This document shows, one piece after another, positions 16,822 to 25,733 of a stretch of 37,913 bases of DNA. Origin of the DNA: Candidatus Thioglobus vulcanius (lineage in GTDB: Bacteria > Pseudomonadota > Gammaproteobacteria > PS1 > Pseudothioglobaceae); assembly GCA_910595855.1 (NCBI GenBank), contig CAJVCJ010000083.1, positions 1-37,913 on the forward strand, given 5' to 3'. Numbering within the stretch: position 1 is the stretch's first letter; every line of letters starts with the position of its first letter. The notes beneath the pieces are model-generated. The model was given only the letters and a program-made list of their open reading frames with translations. It was not told where the DNA came from and made no database searches. The position numbers were made by a program, and so were the translations under genes.

Positions 16822-18729
16822 ATGTCAAAAATCATCGGAATTGACTTAGGTACAACAAATTCATGTGTCGCTATTATGGAAGGTGGCAGTGTTAAAATTA
16901 TTGAAAATTCAGAGGGCGATCGCACAACCCCATCAATCATTGCTTTTCCAAAAGATTCAGATGAAGTTCTAGTTGGTCAATCAGCTAAGCGTCAAGCAGT
17001 TACAAATCCTGAAAACACACTATATGCAATTAAGCGTTTAATTGGTCGTCGTTTTGACGAAGATGCTGTACAAAAAGACATCGATTTAGTACCTTACAAA
17101 ATTGTTAAAGCTGACAATGGCGATGCATGGGTTCAAGTTAAAGATTCTAAGATGGCGGCACCTGAAATTTCAGCCAAAGTAATCGGCAAGATGAAAAAAA
17201 CAGCTGAAGACTACTTAGGTGAAACAGTTACTGAAGCGGTTATTACGGTACCTGCTTACTTTAACGACTCACAACGTCAAGCAACTAAAGATGCAGGAAA
17301 AATTGCTGGTCTTAATGTTAAACGTATCATTAACGAGCCAACAGCTGCCGCATTAGCTTATGGTGTTGACAAATTAACTGGTGACAAAACAGTTGCTGTT
17401 TACGATTTAGGTGGTGGTACATTTGATGTGTCAATCATTGAAATGGAAGACATCGATGGTGAAAAGCACTTTGAAGTATTATCAACTAATGGTGACACAT
17501 TCCTAGGTGGTGAAGATTTTGATCAGCGCATTATTAACTATTTAGTTGATGAGTTTGACAAAGAGCAAGGTGTTAATCTTAAAAATGATCCAATGGCACT
17601 TCAACGCTTGAAAGAAGCAGCAGAAAAAGCTAAGATTGAATTATCATCTTCTGAGCAAACAGAAGTAAATCTTCCATACGTAACAGCTGATGCTTCAGGC
17701 CCAAAACATATGAACATCAAAATTACTCGTGCTAAGTTGGAGTCACTAGTAGAAGATCTTATCAAGCGCACAATTGATCCATGTCAGACAGCACTTAATG
17801 ATGCTGATCTTTCAATCAGTGACATTGATGAAGTAATCATTGTTGGTGGTTCAACGCGTATGCCTAAGGTTCAAGAGAAGGTTAAAGAGTTCTTTGGTAA
17901 AGAGCCTAAGAAAGACGTTAATCCAGATGAAGCTGTTGCCATGGGTGCAGCAATTCAAGCGGGCGTATTAGGCGGTGAAGTTAATGATGTTTTATTATTA
18001 GATGTCACGCCTTTATCACTAGGTATTGAAACTATGGGTGGTGTAATGACTAAGCTAATCGAGAAAAATACAACCATTCCTACGAATGCGTCACAAATTT
18101 TCTCAACAGCAGCCGACAACCAATCAGCAGTAACAGTACACGTATTACAAGGTGAGCGTGAAATTGCCAGCGCTAATAAATCATTAGGTCAATTTAACTT
18201 AGAAGGCATTCCAAATGCACCTAAGGGCCAGCCACAGATTGAAGTGACACTAGACATTGACTCTGATGGTATTTTGAATGTTTCTGCCAAAGATAAAAAC
18301 TCTGGAAAAGAGCAATCAATTACTATTAAAGCATCAAGTGGCCTAAGTGATGAAGAAGTTGAAAACATGATTAAAGATGCTGAAGCGCATGCAGAGGAAG
18401 ATAAAAAATTCCAAGAGTTGGTAACCTCTAAAAACATGGCTGACTCATTGATTCACTCAACTAAGCAAGCCTTAGATGATCTAAAAGAAGAGGTTTCTGA
18501 AGATGAAAAAACAGGCATTGAAGCAGCAATCACAGAGTTAGAAGAAGCGATAAAATCTGACGACAAAGATGCGATTGATGCTAAATCACAAGCCTTAACA
18601 GAAAAGGCTCAGCCTTTAGCTGAAAAGGCACAGGCAAAAGCTGGTTCAGAAGATGGTGCATCTGAAGCAACTGACGCAGGTGATGATGTTGTTGACGCTG
18701 ACTTTGAAGAAGTTAAAGACGACAAGTAA
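16822..18729 (+). CDS. dnaK: Hsp70 chaperone DnaK
   Basis: 635 residues (E. coli 638). It is an ATP-dependent chaperone cycling with DnaJ and GrpE. The nucleotide-binding domain starts IGIDLGTTNSCVAIMEGG and contains VYDLGGGTFDVSI and IVGGSTRMPKVQ. The linker DVLLLDVTPLSLG precedes the substrate-binding domain, and the C-terminus ends VVDADFEEVKDDK like other proteobacterial DnaKs. It is preceded by a sigma-32-type promoter and followed by an intrinsic terminator before dnaJ. grpE is not in the window. Confidence 0.99.
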   Translation: MSKIIGIDLGTTNSCVAIMEGGSVKIIENSEGDRTTPSIIAFPKDSDEVLVGQSAKRQAVTNPENTLYAIKRLIGRRFDEDAVQKDIDLVPYKIVKADNGDAWVQVKDSKMAAPEISAKVIGKMKKTAEDYLGETVTEAVITVPAYFNDSQRQATKDAGKIAGLNVKRIINEPTAAALAYGVDKLTGDKTVAVYDLGGGTFDVSIIEMEDIDGEKHFEVLSTNGDTFLGGEDFDQRIINYLVDEFDKEQGVNLKNDPMALQRLKEAAEKAKIELSSSEQTEVNLPYVTADASGPKHMNIKITRAKLESLVEDLIKRTIDPCQTALNDADLSISDIDEVIIVGGSTRMPKVQEKVKEFFGKEPKKDVNPDEAVAMGAAIQAGVLGGEVNDVLLLDVTPLSLGIETMGGVMTKLIEKNTTIPTNASQIFSTAADNQSAVTVHVLQGEREIASANKSLGQFNLEGIPNAPKGQPQIEVTLDIDSDGILNVSAKDKNSGKEQSITIKASSGLSDEEVENMIKDAEAHAEEDKKFQELVTSKNMADSLIHSTKQALDDLKEEVSEDEKTGIEAAITELEEAIKSDDKDAIDAKSQALTEKAQPLAEKAQAKAGSEDGASEATDAGDDVVDADFEEVKDDK

Positions 18730-18749
18730 TCTTTAATATTTAAACCAAC

Positions 18750-18788
18750 AACCTCCTTCAGATTATTAATATTTGAAGGAGGTTTTTT
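18750..18788 (+). terminator. Intrinsic terminator between dnaK and dnaJ
   Basis: AACCTCCTTCA (18750-18760) pairs perfectly with TGAAGGAGGTT (18774-18784). Three further pairs reach into the loop, and TTTT follows directly. The structure is strong enough to stop most transcripts after dnaK, with readthrough supplying dnaJ. The 3' arm contains AAGGAGG, a near-perfect anti-16S sequence that the hairpin would hide. Confidence 0.85.
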
Positions 18789-18808
18789 AACTTTATAAAA
18801 AGGTAGTT

Positions 18809-19915
18809 ATGTCGCAAAGAGATTATTACGATATTTTAAATATTGATAAAAATGCTGACAAAAAGCAAATAAAAAAAGCTTACAAACGCTTGGCAATGAA
18901 ACATCATCCAGATCGTAACATTGACAATAAAGAAGCAGCAGAAGAAAAGTTCAAGGAAATTCAAAAGGCTTATGCTATTTTGTCTGACGAGCAAAAACGT
19001 CAAGCTTATGACCAATTTGGCCATGCTGGTGTAGATGGAAATGCTGGCGCTGGTGGCTTTGGTGGTGGCGGTGGCTTTGGTGGCGGTGGTTTTGGTGATA
19101 TTTTTGGTGATATTTTTGGAGGTGGCCAGCAACATGCAGATACTCGTGGCTCTGACTTACGCTACGATTTAGAGATCGATTTAAAAGAAGCGGCAGAAGG
19201 CACTACCGTCAAAATTCGAATTCCTAAAAATGAGAAGTGTGATCCTTGTTCAGGTACTGGCGCTAAGCCGGGAACAAGCGTTAATACTTGTTCCACTTGT
19301 GGTGGCGTTGGCCAAGTTCAAATGCAACAAGGCTTCTTTGCAGTACAACGCCCTTGTCCAAAGTGTTCAGGCACAGGTCAAAAAATTGATTCTCCTTGTG
19401 GCACTTGTCGTGGCCAAGGCGTGGTGCGCAAGCAAAAAACTTTATCAGTTAAAATTCCAGCCGGCGTTGATACTGGCAACCGTATTCGATTAAGTGGTGA
19501 AGGTGAGGCTGGCATTCGTGGCGGACAAAGTGGTGACTTATATGTGGAAATACATGTTAAGGCACATGAAATCTTTCAACGCGAAGGCAATGACTTATAC
19601 TGTGAAGTGCCAATTGACTTCTCCACAGCAGCACTCGGCGGCTCAATTGAGGTACCGACTCTTAGCTCTAAATTGAAAATTAAAATTCCAGCAGGCACGC
19701 AAACCGGCAAACAATTTAGACTTAGAGGTAAGGGTATAACAACCATTCGTCATGGCGGAGCGGGTGATTTAATTTGTCAAGTTAAACTTGAAACACCAGT
19801 TAATTTAAGCAAAAAACAGAAAGATTTATTGAGTGATTTTTCAAGCTTGTGTGATAAGAAACATCACCCTGAGTCAGACTCATTTTTTGGTAAAATGAAG
19901 TCATTCTTCGAATAA
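18809..19915 (+). CDS. dnaJ: Hsp40 co-chaperone DnaJ
   Basis: 368 residues (E. coli 376). The J domain (1-70) carries HPD at 33-35, which stimulates the DnaK ATPase. A Gly/Phe-rich linker follows (about 75-103). Four zinc-finger repeats are intact: CDPCSGTG, CSTCGGVG, CPKCSGTG and CGTCRGQG. The C-terminal substrate-binding domains complete a type I DnaJ. The ATG has an AAGGT ribosome binding site. It is separated from dnaK by a terminator, so less DnaJ than DnaK is expected. Confidence 0.98.
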   Translation: MSQRDYYDILNIDKNADKKQIKKAYKRLAMKHHPDRNIDNKEAAEEKFKEIQKAYAILSDEQKRQAYDQFGHAGVDGNAGAGGFGGGGGFGGGGFGDIFGDIFGGGQQHADTRGSDLRYDLEIDLKEAAEGTTVKIRIPKNEKCDPCSGTGAKPGTSVNTCSTCGGVGQVQMQQGFFAVQRPCPKCSGTGQKIDSPCGTCRGQGVVRKQKTLSVKIPAGVDTGNRIRLSGEGEAGIRGGQSGDLYVEIHVKAHEIFQREGNDLYCEVPIDFSTAALGGSIEVPTLSSKLKIKIPAGTQTGKQFRLRGKGITTIRHGGAGDLICQVKLETPVNLSKKQKDLLSDFSSLCDKKHHPESDSFFGKMKSFFE

Positions 19916-19931
19916 AAACAATAGGAAAACT

Positions 19932-21212
19932 GTGAAAATTAAACAAATTAAAGCAAGAGAAATCCTTGATTCTAGAGGCAATCCAACCATTGAAGCTGAC
20001 GTTATTTTAGATGACGGCACAATGGGTAGTGCTATGGTACCAAGTGGCGCGTCAACTGGCCAACGAGAAGCGCTAGAACTTCGTGATGGTGATCAATCTC
20101 GCTACCTTGGCAAAGGTGTTTTAAAAGCAGTCGAATTTGTAAATACAGAAATTAACGAAACTTTAATCGGTTTTGGTATTGAAGATTTAGCTGTAATCGA
20201 CCAAGCAATGATCGATCTTGATGGTACAGAAACTAAGTCACGTCTTGGTGCTAACGCTATTTTAGCGGTATCTCTTGCTAGTGCACATGCTAACGCAAAT
20301 AGACAAAATAAGCCACTATATGATTCTCTTGACCAAGGTGATGATTACAAACTACCCGTACCAATGATGAACATTATCAATGGCGGTGAGCATGCTAATA
20401 ATAGTGTTGATATTCAAGAATTTATGATTATTCCTGCTGGCGCACCAAATTTTAAAGAAGCATTACGTTATGGTGCTGAGGTATTTCACAATTTAAAAAC
20501 TGTACTCGAAGCACAAGGTATGAATACAGCTGTAGGTGACGAAGGTGGCTTTGCACCAGACTTAGCTTCTAATGAAGATGCTATTAAAGTTATCCTAGAA
20601 GCAATTAAAAACGCTGGCTATGAAGCAGGTAAAGATATCTTTATTGGTATTGATGCGGCAAGCTCAGAATTTTACAAGGATGGGAAATATGTACTGGCCT
20701 CTGAAAACAAATCACTAAGCTCAGAAGAGTTTGTTGATTACTTAGCTGATTGGGTTGATAACTATCCTATTATCTCTATTGAAGATGGCATGGATGAAAA
20801 TGATTGGGATGGCTGGGACTTATTAACTAAAAAAGTTGGTGACAAGGTTCAGTTAGTTGGTGATGATTTATTCGTTACCAATAGCAAAATTTTAAAGCAA
20901 GGTATTGACAATAACATTGCTAACTCAATCCTAATCAAAGTCAACCAAATTGGAACACTAACTGAAACTTTCGCCGCTATGAAAATGGCTGATGAAGCTG
21001 GATACACTGCAGTTATGTCACATCGCTCTGGTGAAACTGAAGACACAACTATTGCTGATTTAGCAGTAGCAACAGGCTGTGGACAAATTAAAACTGGCTC
21101 TTTGTCACGCTCTGATCGCTTAGCTAAGTACAATCGTTTATTGCGCATCGAAGAAGAATTAGGCGCTAAAGCGATTTACCCAGGACTTGATGCTTTTAAT
21201 CATTTGAATTAA
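19932..21212 (+). CDS. eno: Enolase
   Basis: 426 residues (E. coli 432). It interconverts 2-phosphoglycerate and phosphoenolpyruvate and is also a degradosome partner in some gammaproteobacteria. Visible signatures are GNPTIEADV, the mobile loop PSGASTGQREALELRD, AVGDEGGFAP, SIEDGMDENDWDGW and LIKVNQIGTLTET, and the family pattern SHRSGETEDTTIADLAV. The start is a GTG with AGGAAAA just upstream, giving the expected MKIKQIKAREILDSRG N-terminus. Its position after dnaJ is unusual compared with the common pyrG-eno pairing. Confidence 0.98.
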   Translation: MKIKQIKAREILDSRGNPTIEADVILDDGTMGSAMVPSGASTGQREALELRDGDQSRYLGKGVLKAVEFVNTEINETLIGFGIEDLAVIDQAMIDLDGTETKSRLGANAILAVSLASAHANANRQNKPLYDSLDQGDDYKLPVPMMNIINGGEHANNSVDIQEFMIIPAGAPNFKEALRYGAEVFHNLKTVLEAQGMNTAVGDEGGFAPDLASNEDAIKVILEAIKNAGYEAGKDIFIGIDAASSEFYKDGKYVLASENKSLSSEEFVDYLADWVDNYPIISIEDGMDENDWDGWDLLTKKVGDKVQLVGDDLFVTNSKILKQGIDNNIANSILIKVNQIGTLTETFAAMKMADEAGYTAVMSHRSGETEDTTIADLAVATGCGQIKTGSLSRSDRLAKYNRLLRIEEELGAKAIYPGLDAFNHLN

Positions 21213-21245
21213 ACTAAGCCTTAACTTACTTAATTCAACAACTTA

Positions 21246-22493
21246 TTGGAATCACTTTCAACCTTTTGGCTTAGTTTTACGCTATTTGGCCTAATACTAG
21301 CTTCAGCTTTTTTTTCCAGCACTGAAACTTCAATGATGGCGATTAATCGCTATCGTCTTAAAGTTTTGAGTAAGACTAACAAAAGCGCGAGACGTACCGA
21401 GCACCTTTTAAAGGACACCGATCATCTAATTGGTACTATTCTACTAGGTAATAACTTTGTTAACATTTTTGCTTCAAGTATTGCAACGATTCTAACAATC
21501 AAACTCTGGGGTGAGGATTCAATTGTATTAGCGTCTCTCACACTAACCTTTGTAATTTTAGTTTTTGCTGAGACAACACCGAAAACATTTGCTGCAAAAA
21601 ATCCTGAAAAAGTCGCCCTGCCCGCTTCGATTATTATCAGTGCACTGATTAAACTTTTTAAACCACTTGTCTGGTTTATTGCAATCATATCCAACTTAAT
21701 TCTTAAATTATTTGGTATTAACAGCCAACAAAAAGATGGAGATATCAGCTCAGAGGAATTACGCATGGTAGTTAGTGATGCTAAGCCAATAATTGCCTCT
21801 AACTATCAAAAAATGTTGCTCAACATTATTGATCTTGAAAAGGTTAAGGTTGAAGATATCATGATTCCAAGACATGAGTTGATCAGCGTTGACATCACCA
21901 AACCTGATGAAATTCTCAAGCAATTTGAACGCATTCAGCACACACGCTTACTGACTTACGACACTTCAAGTGACAATATTACTGGCGTATTACATATGCG
22001 TGATATTGTGAATTTATATGCCAAGGGCGACTTTAGCATGGACAATGTACTCGCTCTTGTGCGAGACCCGTACTTTGTTCCCGAGGGAACATCATTGGCG
22101 CACCAATTAGAGCACTTCCAGTTTCAAAAAAGACGTCTAGGTCTAATTGTTGATGAATATGGTGAAGTTCGAGGATTGATCGTTCTTGAAGATATTCTAG
22201 AAGAAATTGTTGGTCAGTTTACGTCCAATCAAAGTGAAATTATTGATGAGGTTAGCTTACAAAAAGATGGTAGCTATTTAGTCGATCCAAGAATTAACAT
22301 ACGTGAACTTAACACAATGCTTAATATTGATTTGCCAGTTGCCAAGGCTAAAACATTAAACGGCCTTATTTTAGAAGAGTTAAAAAGCATTCCAAAACGT
22401 GATGTCAGTCTTAAGATTAATAATCTATTAGTTGAGATTTTACAAATTTCAGATCAAACCATTAAGCTTGTCAAACTAACAAAATTAAATTAA
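21246..22493 (+). CDS. CNNM/CorC-family membrane protein (DUF21 + CBS pair), Mg2+/Co2+ transport type
   Basis: 415 residues starting at TTG. The DUF21 membrane domain (about 5-160) has four hydrophobic segments and conserved SSTETSMMAINRYRLK and FAETTPKTFAA. Two CBS domains follow (about 203-265 with EDIMIPRHELI; about 270-325 with VDEYGEVRGLIVLEDILEEIVG), then a CorC_HlyC domain (about 335-415). The length and layout resemble E. coli YfjD/CorB; such proteins are linked to Mg2+/Co2+ efflux, but the direction and ion here are inferred. No good ribosome binding site is seen. Its 3' end overlaps the convergent psd by 9 bases. Confidence 0.9.
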   Translation: MESLSTFWLSFTLFGLILASAFFSSTETSMMAINRYRLKVLSKTNKSARRTEHLLKDTDHLIGTILLGNNFVNIFASSIATILTIKLWGEDSIVLASLTLTFVILVFAETTPKTFAAKNPEKVALPASIIISALIKLFKPLVWFIAIISNLILKLFGINSQQKDGDISSEELRMVVSDAKPIIASNYQKMLLNIIDLEKVKVEDIMIPRHELISVDITKPDEILKQFERIQHTRLLTYDTSSDNITGVLHMRDIVNLYAKGDFSMDNVLALVRDPYFVPEGTSLAHQLEHFQFQKRRLGLIVDEYGEVRGLIVLEDILEEIVGQFTSNQSEIIDEVSLQKDGSYLVDPRINIRELNTMLNIDLPVAKAKTLNGLILEELKSIPKRDVSLKINNLLVEILQISDQTIKLVKLTKLN

Positions 22494-23297
22494 CGTTTCA
22501 CCCATGCGTACCGTCTGGCCCGCAATTAAATTCAAACAGTTTTCTTGATTAGGCATTAGCATGATGATGGTTGACCCCATGTTAAATCGACCCAATTCTT
22601 CACCCTTCTTAAGCTTAATATCTTGGTTAGTATAGTCAAAATGTTGTACATCTTTTTGATAAGGTGGGTTAATTTGCCCAGCCCATGTTGTCTGCATAGA
22701 GCCTACAAAAATAGCACCAACCAATACAAAAGCACATAGTCCGAATTCTGTTTGAAAATAACAAACCACTCGCTCGTTTCTAGCAAATAAGTCAGTCACA
22801 CCCTCGGCAGTTGTTTTATTGACTGAAAATAAATCACCTGGAATATAATCCATAGAAACTAATTCTCCATCAAATGGCATATGAATACGATGATAGTCTT
22901 TTGGTGAAAGGTAGATAGTGGCAAAATAGCCTGCATCAAATTGATCAGCGCGATAATCACCAGCTAATAATGCAGAAACCGTATAGTAATGGTTTTTAGC
23001 TTGAAAAATAGTTGCATGGCTTATCTTGTCAGCTTGTGAGACTGTGCCATCTACTGGGCAAATGATATTGCTATTTGCTATTATTCGTGCAGTTGGCTTT
23101 AACGCACGAGTAAAAAAATCATTAAAATGCTGATAATCCTCAACATTTTCACGCACTGCTTCAGACAAGTTAACCCCATAAGATTTAACAAACCAATGGG
23201 TGAATTTATTTTTTAACCAAACATTTTCAAGTCTGGCAAAGCGAAACATGAGATTTGATAATGCGTGCTGAGGAATAATATGTTGCCACCAAGTCAT
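22485..23297 (-). CDS. psd: Phosphatidylserine decarboxylase proenzyme
   Basis: 270 residues, shorter than E. coli Psd (322) but with the full core. The enzyme makes phosphatidylethanolamine in the inner membrane. The autocleavage site is MGST with S242, which becomes the pyruvoyl group. The self-processing triad D83 (PVDGTVSQ), H139 (DYHRIHMPFDG) and S242 matches E. coli D90/H147/S254. It is downstream of proS with an 18-base gap, probably one transcript, and overlaps the end of the CNNM-family gene tail to tail. Confidence 0.96.
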   Translation of the reverse strand: MTWWQHIIPQHALSNLMFRFARLENVWLKNKFTHWFVKSYGVNLSEAVRENVEDYQHFNDFFTRALKPTARIIANSNIICPVDGTVSQADKISHATIFQAKNHYYTVSALLAGDYRADQFDAGYFATIYLSPKDYHRIHMPFDGELVSMDYIPGDLFSVNKTTAEGVTDLFARNERVVCYFQTEFGLCAFVLVGAIFVGSMQTTWAGQINPPYQKDVQHFDYTNQDIKLKKGEELGRFNMGSTIIMLMPNQENCLNLIAGQTVRMGETLI

Positions 23298-23315
23298 TGT
23301 CTTTAACTCCTAAAC

Positions 23316-24998
23316 TTATTTAATTTTAGATTGGATGAATGTCATAGCTTGATCATAGCTCACTTCGATTTTTTCAGCACTATTACGGGCTTTATATTCA
23401 ACGTTACCATTATCAGCATGCGTATCACTCAACACCATTCTATGTGGAATTCCCAGTAATTCAGAATCAGCAAACATAATGCCAGCACGTTCTTTACGAT
23501 CATCTAATAAAACCTCTATACCAGCCTCTAGGCATACTTGATATAGATCATCTGCTAAAGCTTTAACTCGAGTAGATTTGTTGTAATTAATCGGCACAAT
23601 CACCAACTGAAAAGGCGCAATAGATTCAGGGAATATAATTCCGCGGTCATCATAATTTTGCTCAATTGCTGCAGCAATAACACGTGTAACACCAATACCA
23701 TAACAACCCATGGTAGTCGTTACAGCCTTGCCAGATTCACCAATAACATTAGCCTTCATGGCTTTTGAATATTTAGTGCCTAGCTGAAAAATATGCCCAA
23801 CTTCAATACCGCGCTTTATCACCAACTTACCCTGCCCATCAGGAGAGTCATCGCCTTCAATTGCATTGCGTAAGTCTGCTTGAGTAAACTCTGTATCTTG
23901 CCAATTAACCCCAGTTAAATGATGATCCCATTCATTTGCACCACAAACAAAATCACACATTATGCTGGCTGAATAATCAACTACTAGATCGATACCTAAC
24001 GCTTTAATACCGATAAATCCTTTTTTTAATCCCAGTGACTTAATCTCATCATCAGAAGCTAATTCAAATTCACCAAATAAGTTATGGGCTTTAATCTCGT
24101 TTAATTCATGATCGCCTCGAAGTGCTAAGGCTTTAAAGCCTTCCAAAGTTTTAATAATTAATGTTTTAATACAACTTGAAGGTGCAATAGCTAAAAACTC
24201 AGAAACCTGTTCAATGCTGGTTTTTTTCTTGGTTAAAACAGATGTTTGTTGCTCTTTTGGTGTGGCGGTTGCTTGTTGCTGAGAAAAAGATACTTTTTCG
24301 ATATTAGCTGCATAATTAGACTCATCAGAAAAACAAATTGCATCTTCACCACTATCTGCTAACACGTGAAATTCATGAGAAGCATCGCCGCCAATGGAGC
24401 CAGAATCAGCTAATACCGGGCGATAATCAAGACCTAAACGATCAAATATATTGCAATAAGTTTGATGCATAATATCGTATGTGTTCTGTAATGACTCTTG
24501 ATCTAAATGAAATGAATAGGCATCTTTCATGATAAATTCACGCGAACGCATAACGCCAAATCTTGGACGAATCTCATCTCTAAATTTAGTTTGAATTTGA
24601 TAAAAACTCATTGGTAGCTGCTTATAACTACGAATGTATTGAGCGGCCATCGTGGTGATCACCTCTTCATGAGTAGGGCCCATGCAAAAATCACGACCAT
24701 GACGATCTTTAAAGCGTAATAATTCTGGGCCGTATTGCTCCCAGCGACCTGACTCTTGCCAAAGTTCTGCTGGCTGAGTAACTGGCATTAACACTTCTTG
24801 AGATCCGGATTTTTCCATTTCTTCGCGAATAATGGCTTCAACTTTTTTAAGAATTCTAACGCCCATTGGCAAGTAAGAATACAAGCCAGAAGCCAATTTA
24901 GAGATAAGCCCTGCACGGATCATTAATTGATGTGAAATTACCTGCGCATCATTTGGCGCTTCTTTTTGAGTAGGAATTAACAGCTGTGTGGTTTTCAT
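23316..24998 (-). CDS. proS: Prolyl-tRNA synthetase (bacterial type with editing domain)
   Basis: 560 residues (E. coli 572). It is a class II enzyme that charges tRNA-Pro. Motif 2 lies in RPRFGVMRSREFIMKDAYSFH and motif 3 is GCYGIGVTRVIAA. PTHEEVITTM is the TxE proline-binding loop. Between motifs 2 and 3 sits the INS cis-editing domain (about 225-385), which removes misactivated alanine. The anticodon-binding domain is at the C-terminus. It heads the proS-psd pair and is divergent from the M50 peptidase gene, with 59 bases between them. Confidence 0.98.
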   Translation of the reverse strand: MKTTQLLIPTQKEAPNDAQVISHQLMIRAGLISKLASGLYSYLPMGVRILKKVEAIIREEMEKSGSQEVLMPVTQPAELWQESGRWEQYGPELLRFKDRHGRDFCMGPTHEEVITTMAAQYIRSYKQLPMSFYQIQTKFRDEIRPRFGVMRSREFIMKDAYSFHLDQESLQNTYDIMHQTYCNIFDRLGLDYRPVLADSGSIGGDASHEFHVLADSGEDAICFSDESNYAANIEKVSFSQQQATATPKEQQTSVLTKKKTSIEQVSEFLAIAPSSCIKTLIIKTLEGFKALALRGDHELNEIKAHNLFGEFELASDDEIKSLGLKKGFIGIKALGIDLVVDYSASIMCDFVCGANEWDHHLTGVNWQDTEFTQADLRNAIEGDDSPDGQGKLVIKRGIEVGHIFQLGTKYSKAMKANVIGESGKAVTTTMGCYGIGVTRVIAAAIEQNYDDRGIIFPESIAPFQLVIVPINYNKSTRVKALADDLYQVCLEAGIEVLLDDRKERAGIMFADSELLGIPHRMVLSDTHADNGNVEYKARNSAEKIEVSYDQAMTFIQSKIK

Positions 24999-25057
24999 AT
25001 AAAATGAAGTGATAGTAACAAAATAATATCTGATAATTTTACCCGAGTGACCTCATT

Positions 25058-25687
25058 ATGATTGATATTCAAACACTTTTAATTTATGCAATTCCAGTCA
25101 TATTTGCAATCACTGTTCATGAAACAGCGCATGGATGGATTGCATCTTTATTGGGTGACCATAGCGCCAAAATGATGGGAAGATTAACACTGAATCCAAT
25201 CAAACACATAGATCTTGTTGGTACTATTATAGTGCCCGCGTTTTTATATTTTACCTCTGGGTTTATTTTTGGCTGGGCCAAACCAGTGCCAGTTAATTTT
25301 AACGCTTTAAGATCACCCAGGCGAGATATGCTTTGGGTGGCTGTTGCCGGCCCAGCGAGTAATTTTATTATGGCACTTTTGTGGCTTGGGGTTGTCTTTA
25401 TTGCGATTGACACCGGCTCACAATTTTTAGCAGATATGGCACAAGTTGGCATTCAAATTAACTTGTTACTAGCTGTTTTGAATTTACTACCATTACCACC
25501 ACTTGATGGCGGACGTGTCATGAGTTCACTATTGCCACCTAAATTATCTTACCAATACGACCAATTAGAGCCGTATGGCTTATTTATTTTATTAGGCTTA
25601 TTGTTTTTAGGTATCTTTCAAACGCTTATTCTACCCATTGTGAAGTTTATTCAGCTATGGGCGTTTAACTTAGTTGGTCTGATTTAG
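25058..25687 (+). CDS. Small M50-family (site-2 protease type) membrane metallopeptidase
   Basis: 209 residues, mostly hydrophobic with about five to six membrane segments. The zinc-binding motif HETAH is at 21-25 in the first helix and the third ligand D150 lies in NLLPLPPLDGGRV. FGWAKPVPVNFNALRSPRRD and AGPASN are typical of the short group without PDZ or CBS domains (YwhC/SREBP-S2P-like). The active-site set is complete, so it should be an active intramembrane protease. The substrate is unknown. It stands alone between divergent proS and convergent gatB. Confidence 0.9.
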   Translation: MIDIQTLLIYAIPVIFAITVHETAHGWIASLLGDHSAKMMGRLTLNPIKHIDLVGTIIVPAFLYFTSGFIFGWAKPVPVNFNALRSPRRDMLWVAVAGPASNFIMALLWLGVVFIAIDTGSQFLADMAQVGIQINLLLAVLNLLPLPPLDGGRVMSSLLPPKLSYQYDQLEPYGLFILLGLLFLGIFQTLILPIVKFIQLWAFNLVGLI

Positions 25688-25707
25688 AACTCAGCCATAC
25701 TCATAAA

Positions 25708-25733
25708 AAATTAAGCTAGTATCAGCTTAATTT
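25708..25733. terminator. Bidirectional hairpin terminator between the M50 peptidase gene and gatB
   Basis: AAATTAAGCT-AGTATC-AGCTTAATTT is a perfect 10-bp stem. On the minus strand it runs directly into TTTTTT, a good intrinsic terminator for the gatB operon. The gatB TGA stop (25724-25722) is inside the hairpin. On the plus strand it ends in TTTCTTTCTC and may also serve the peptidase gene. Confidence 0.8.

Noticed and set aside
19045..19125. GGTGGCGGTGG-type low-complexity repeat
   Set aside because: It encodes the normal Gly/Phe-rich linker of DnaJ and is not a mobile or regulatory repeat.
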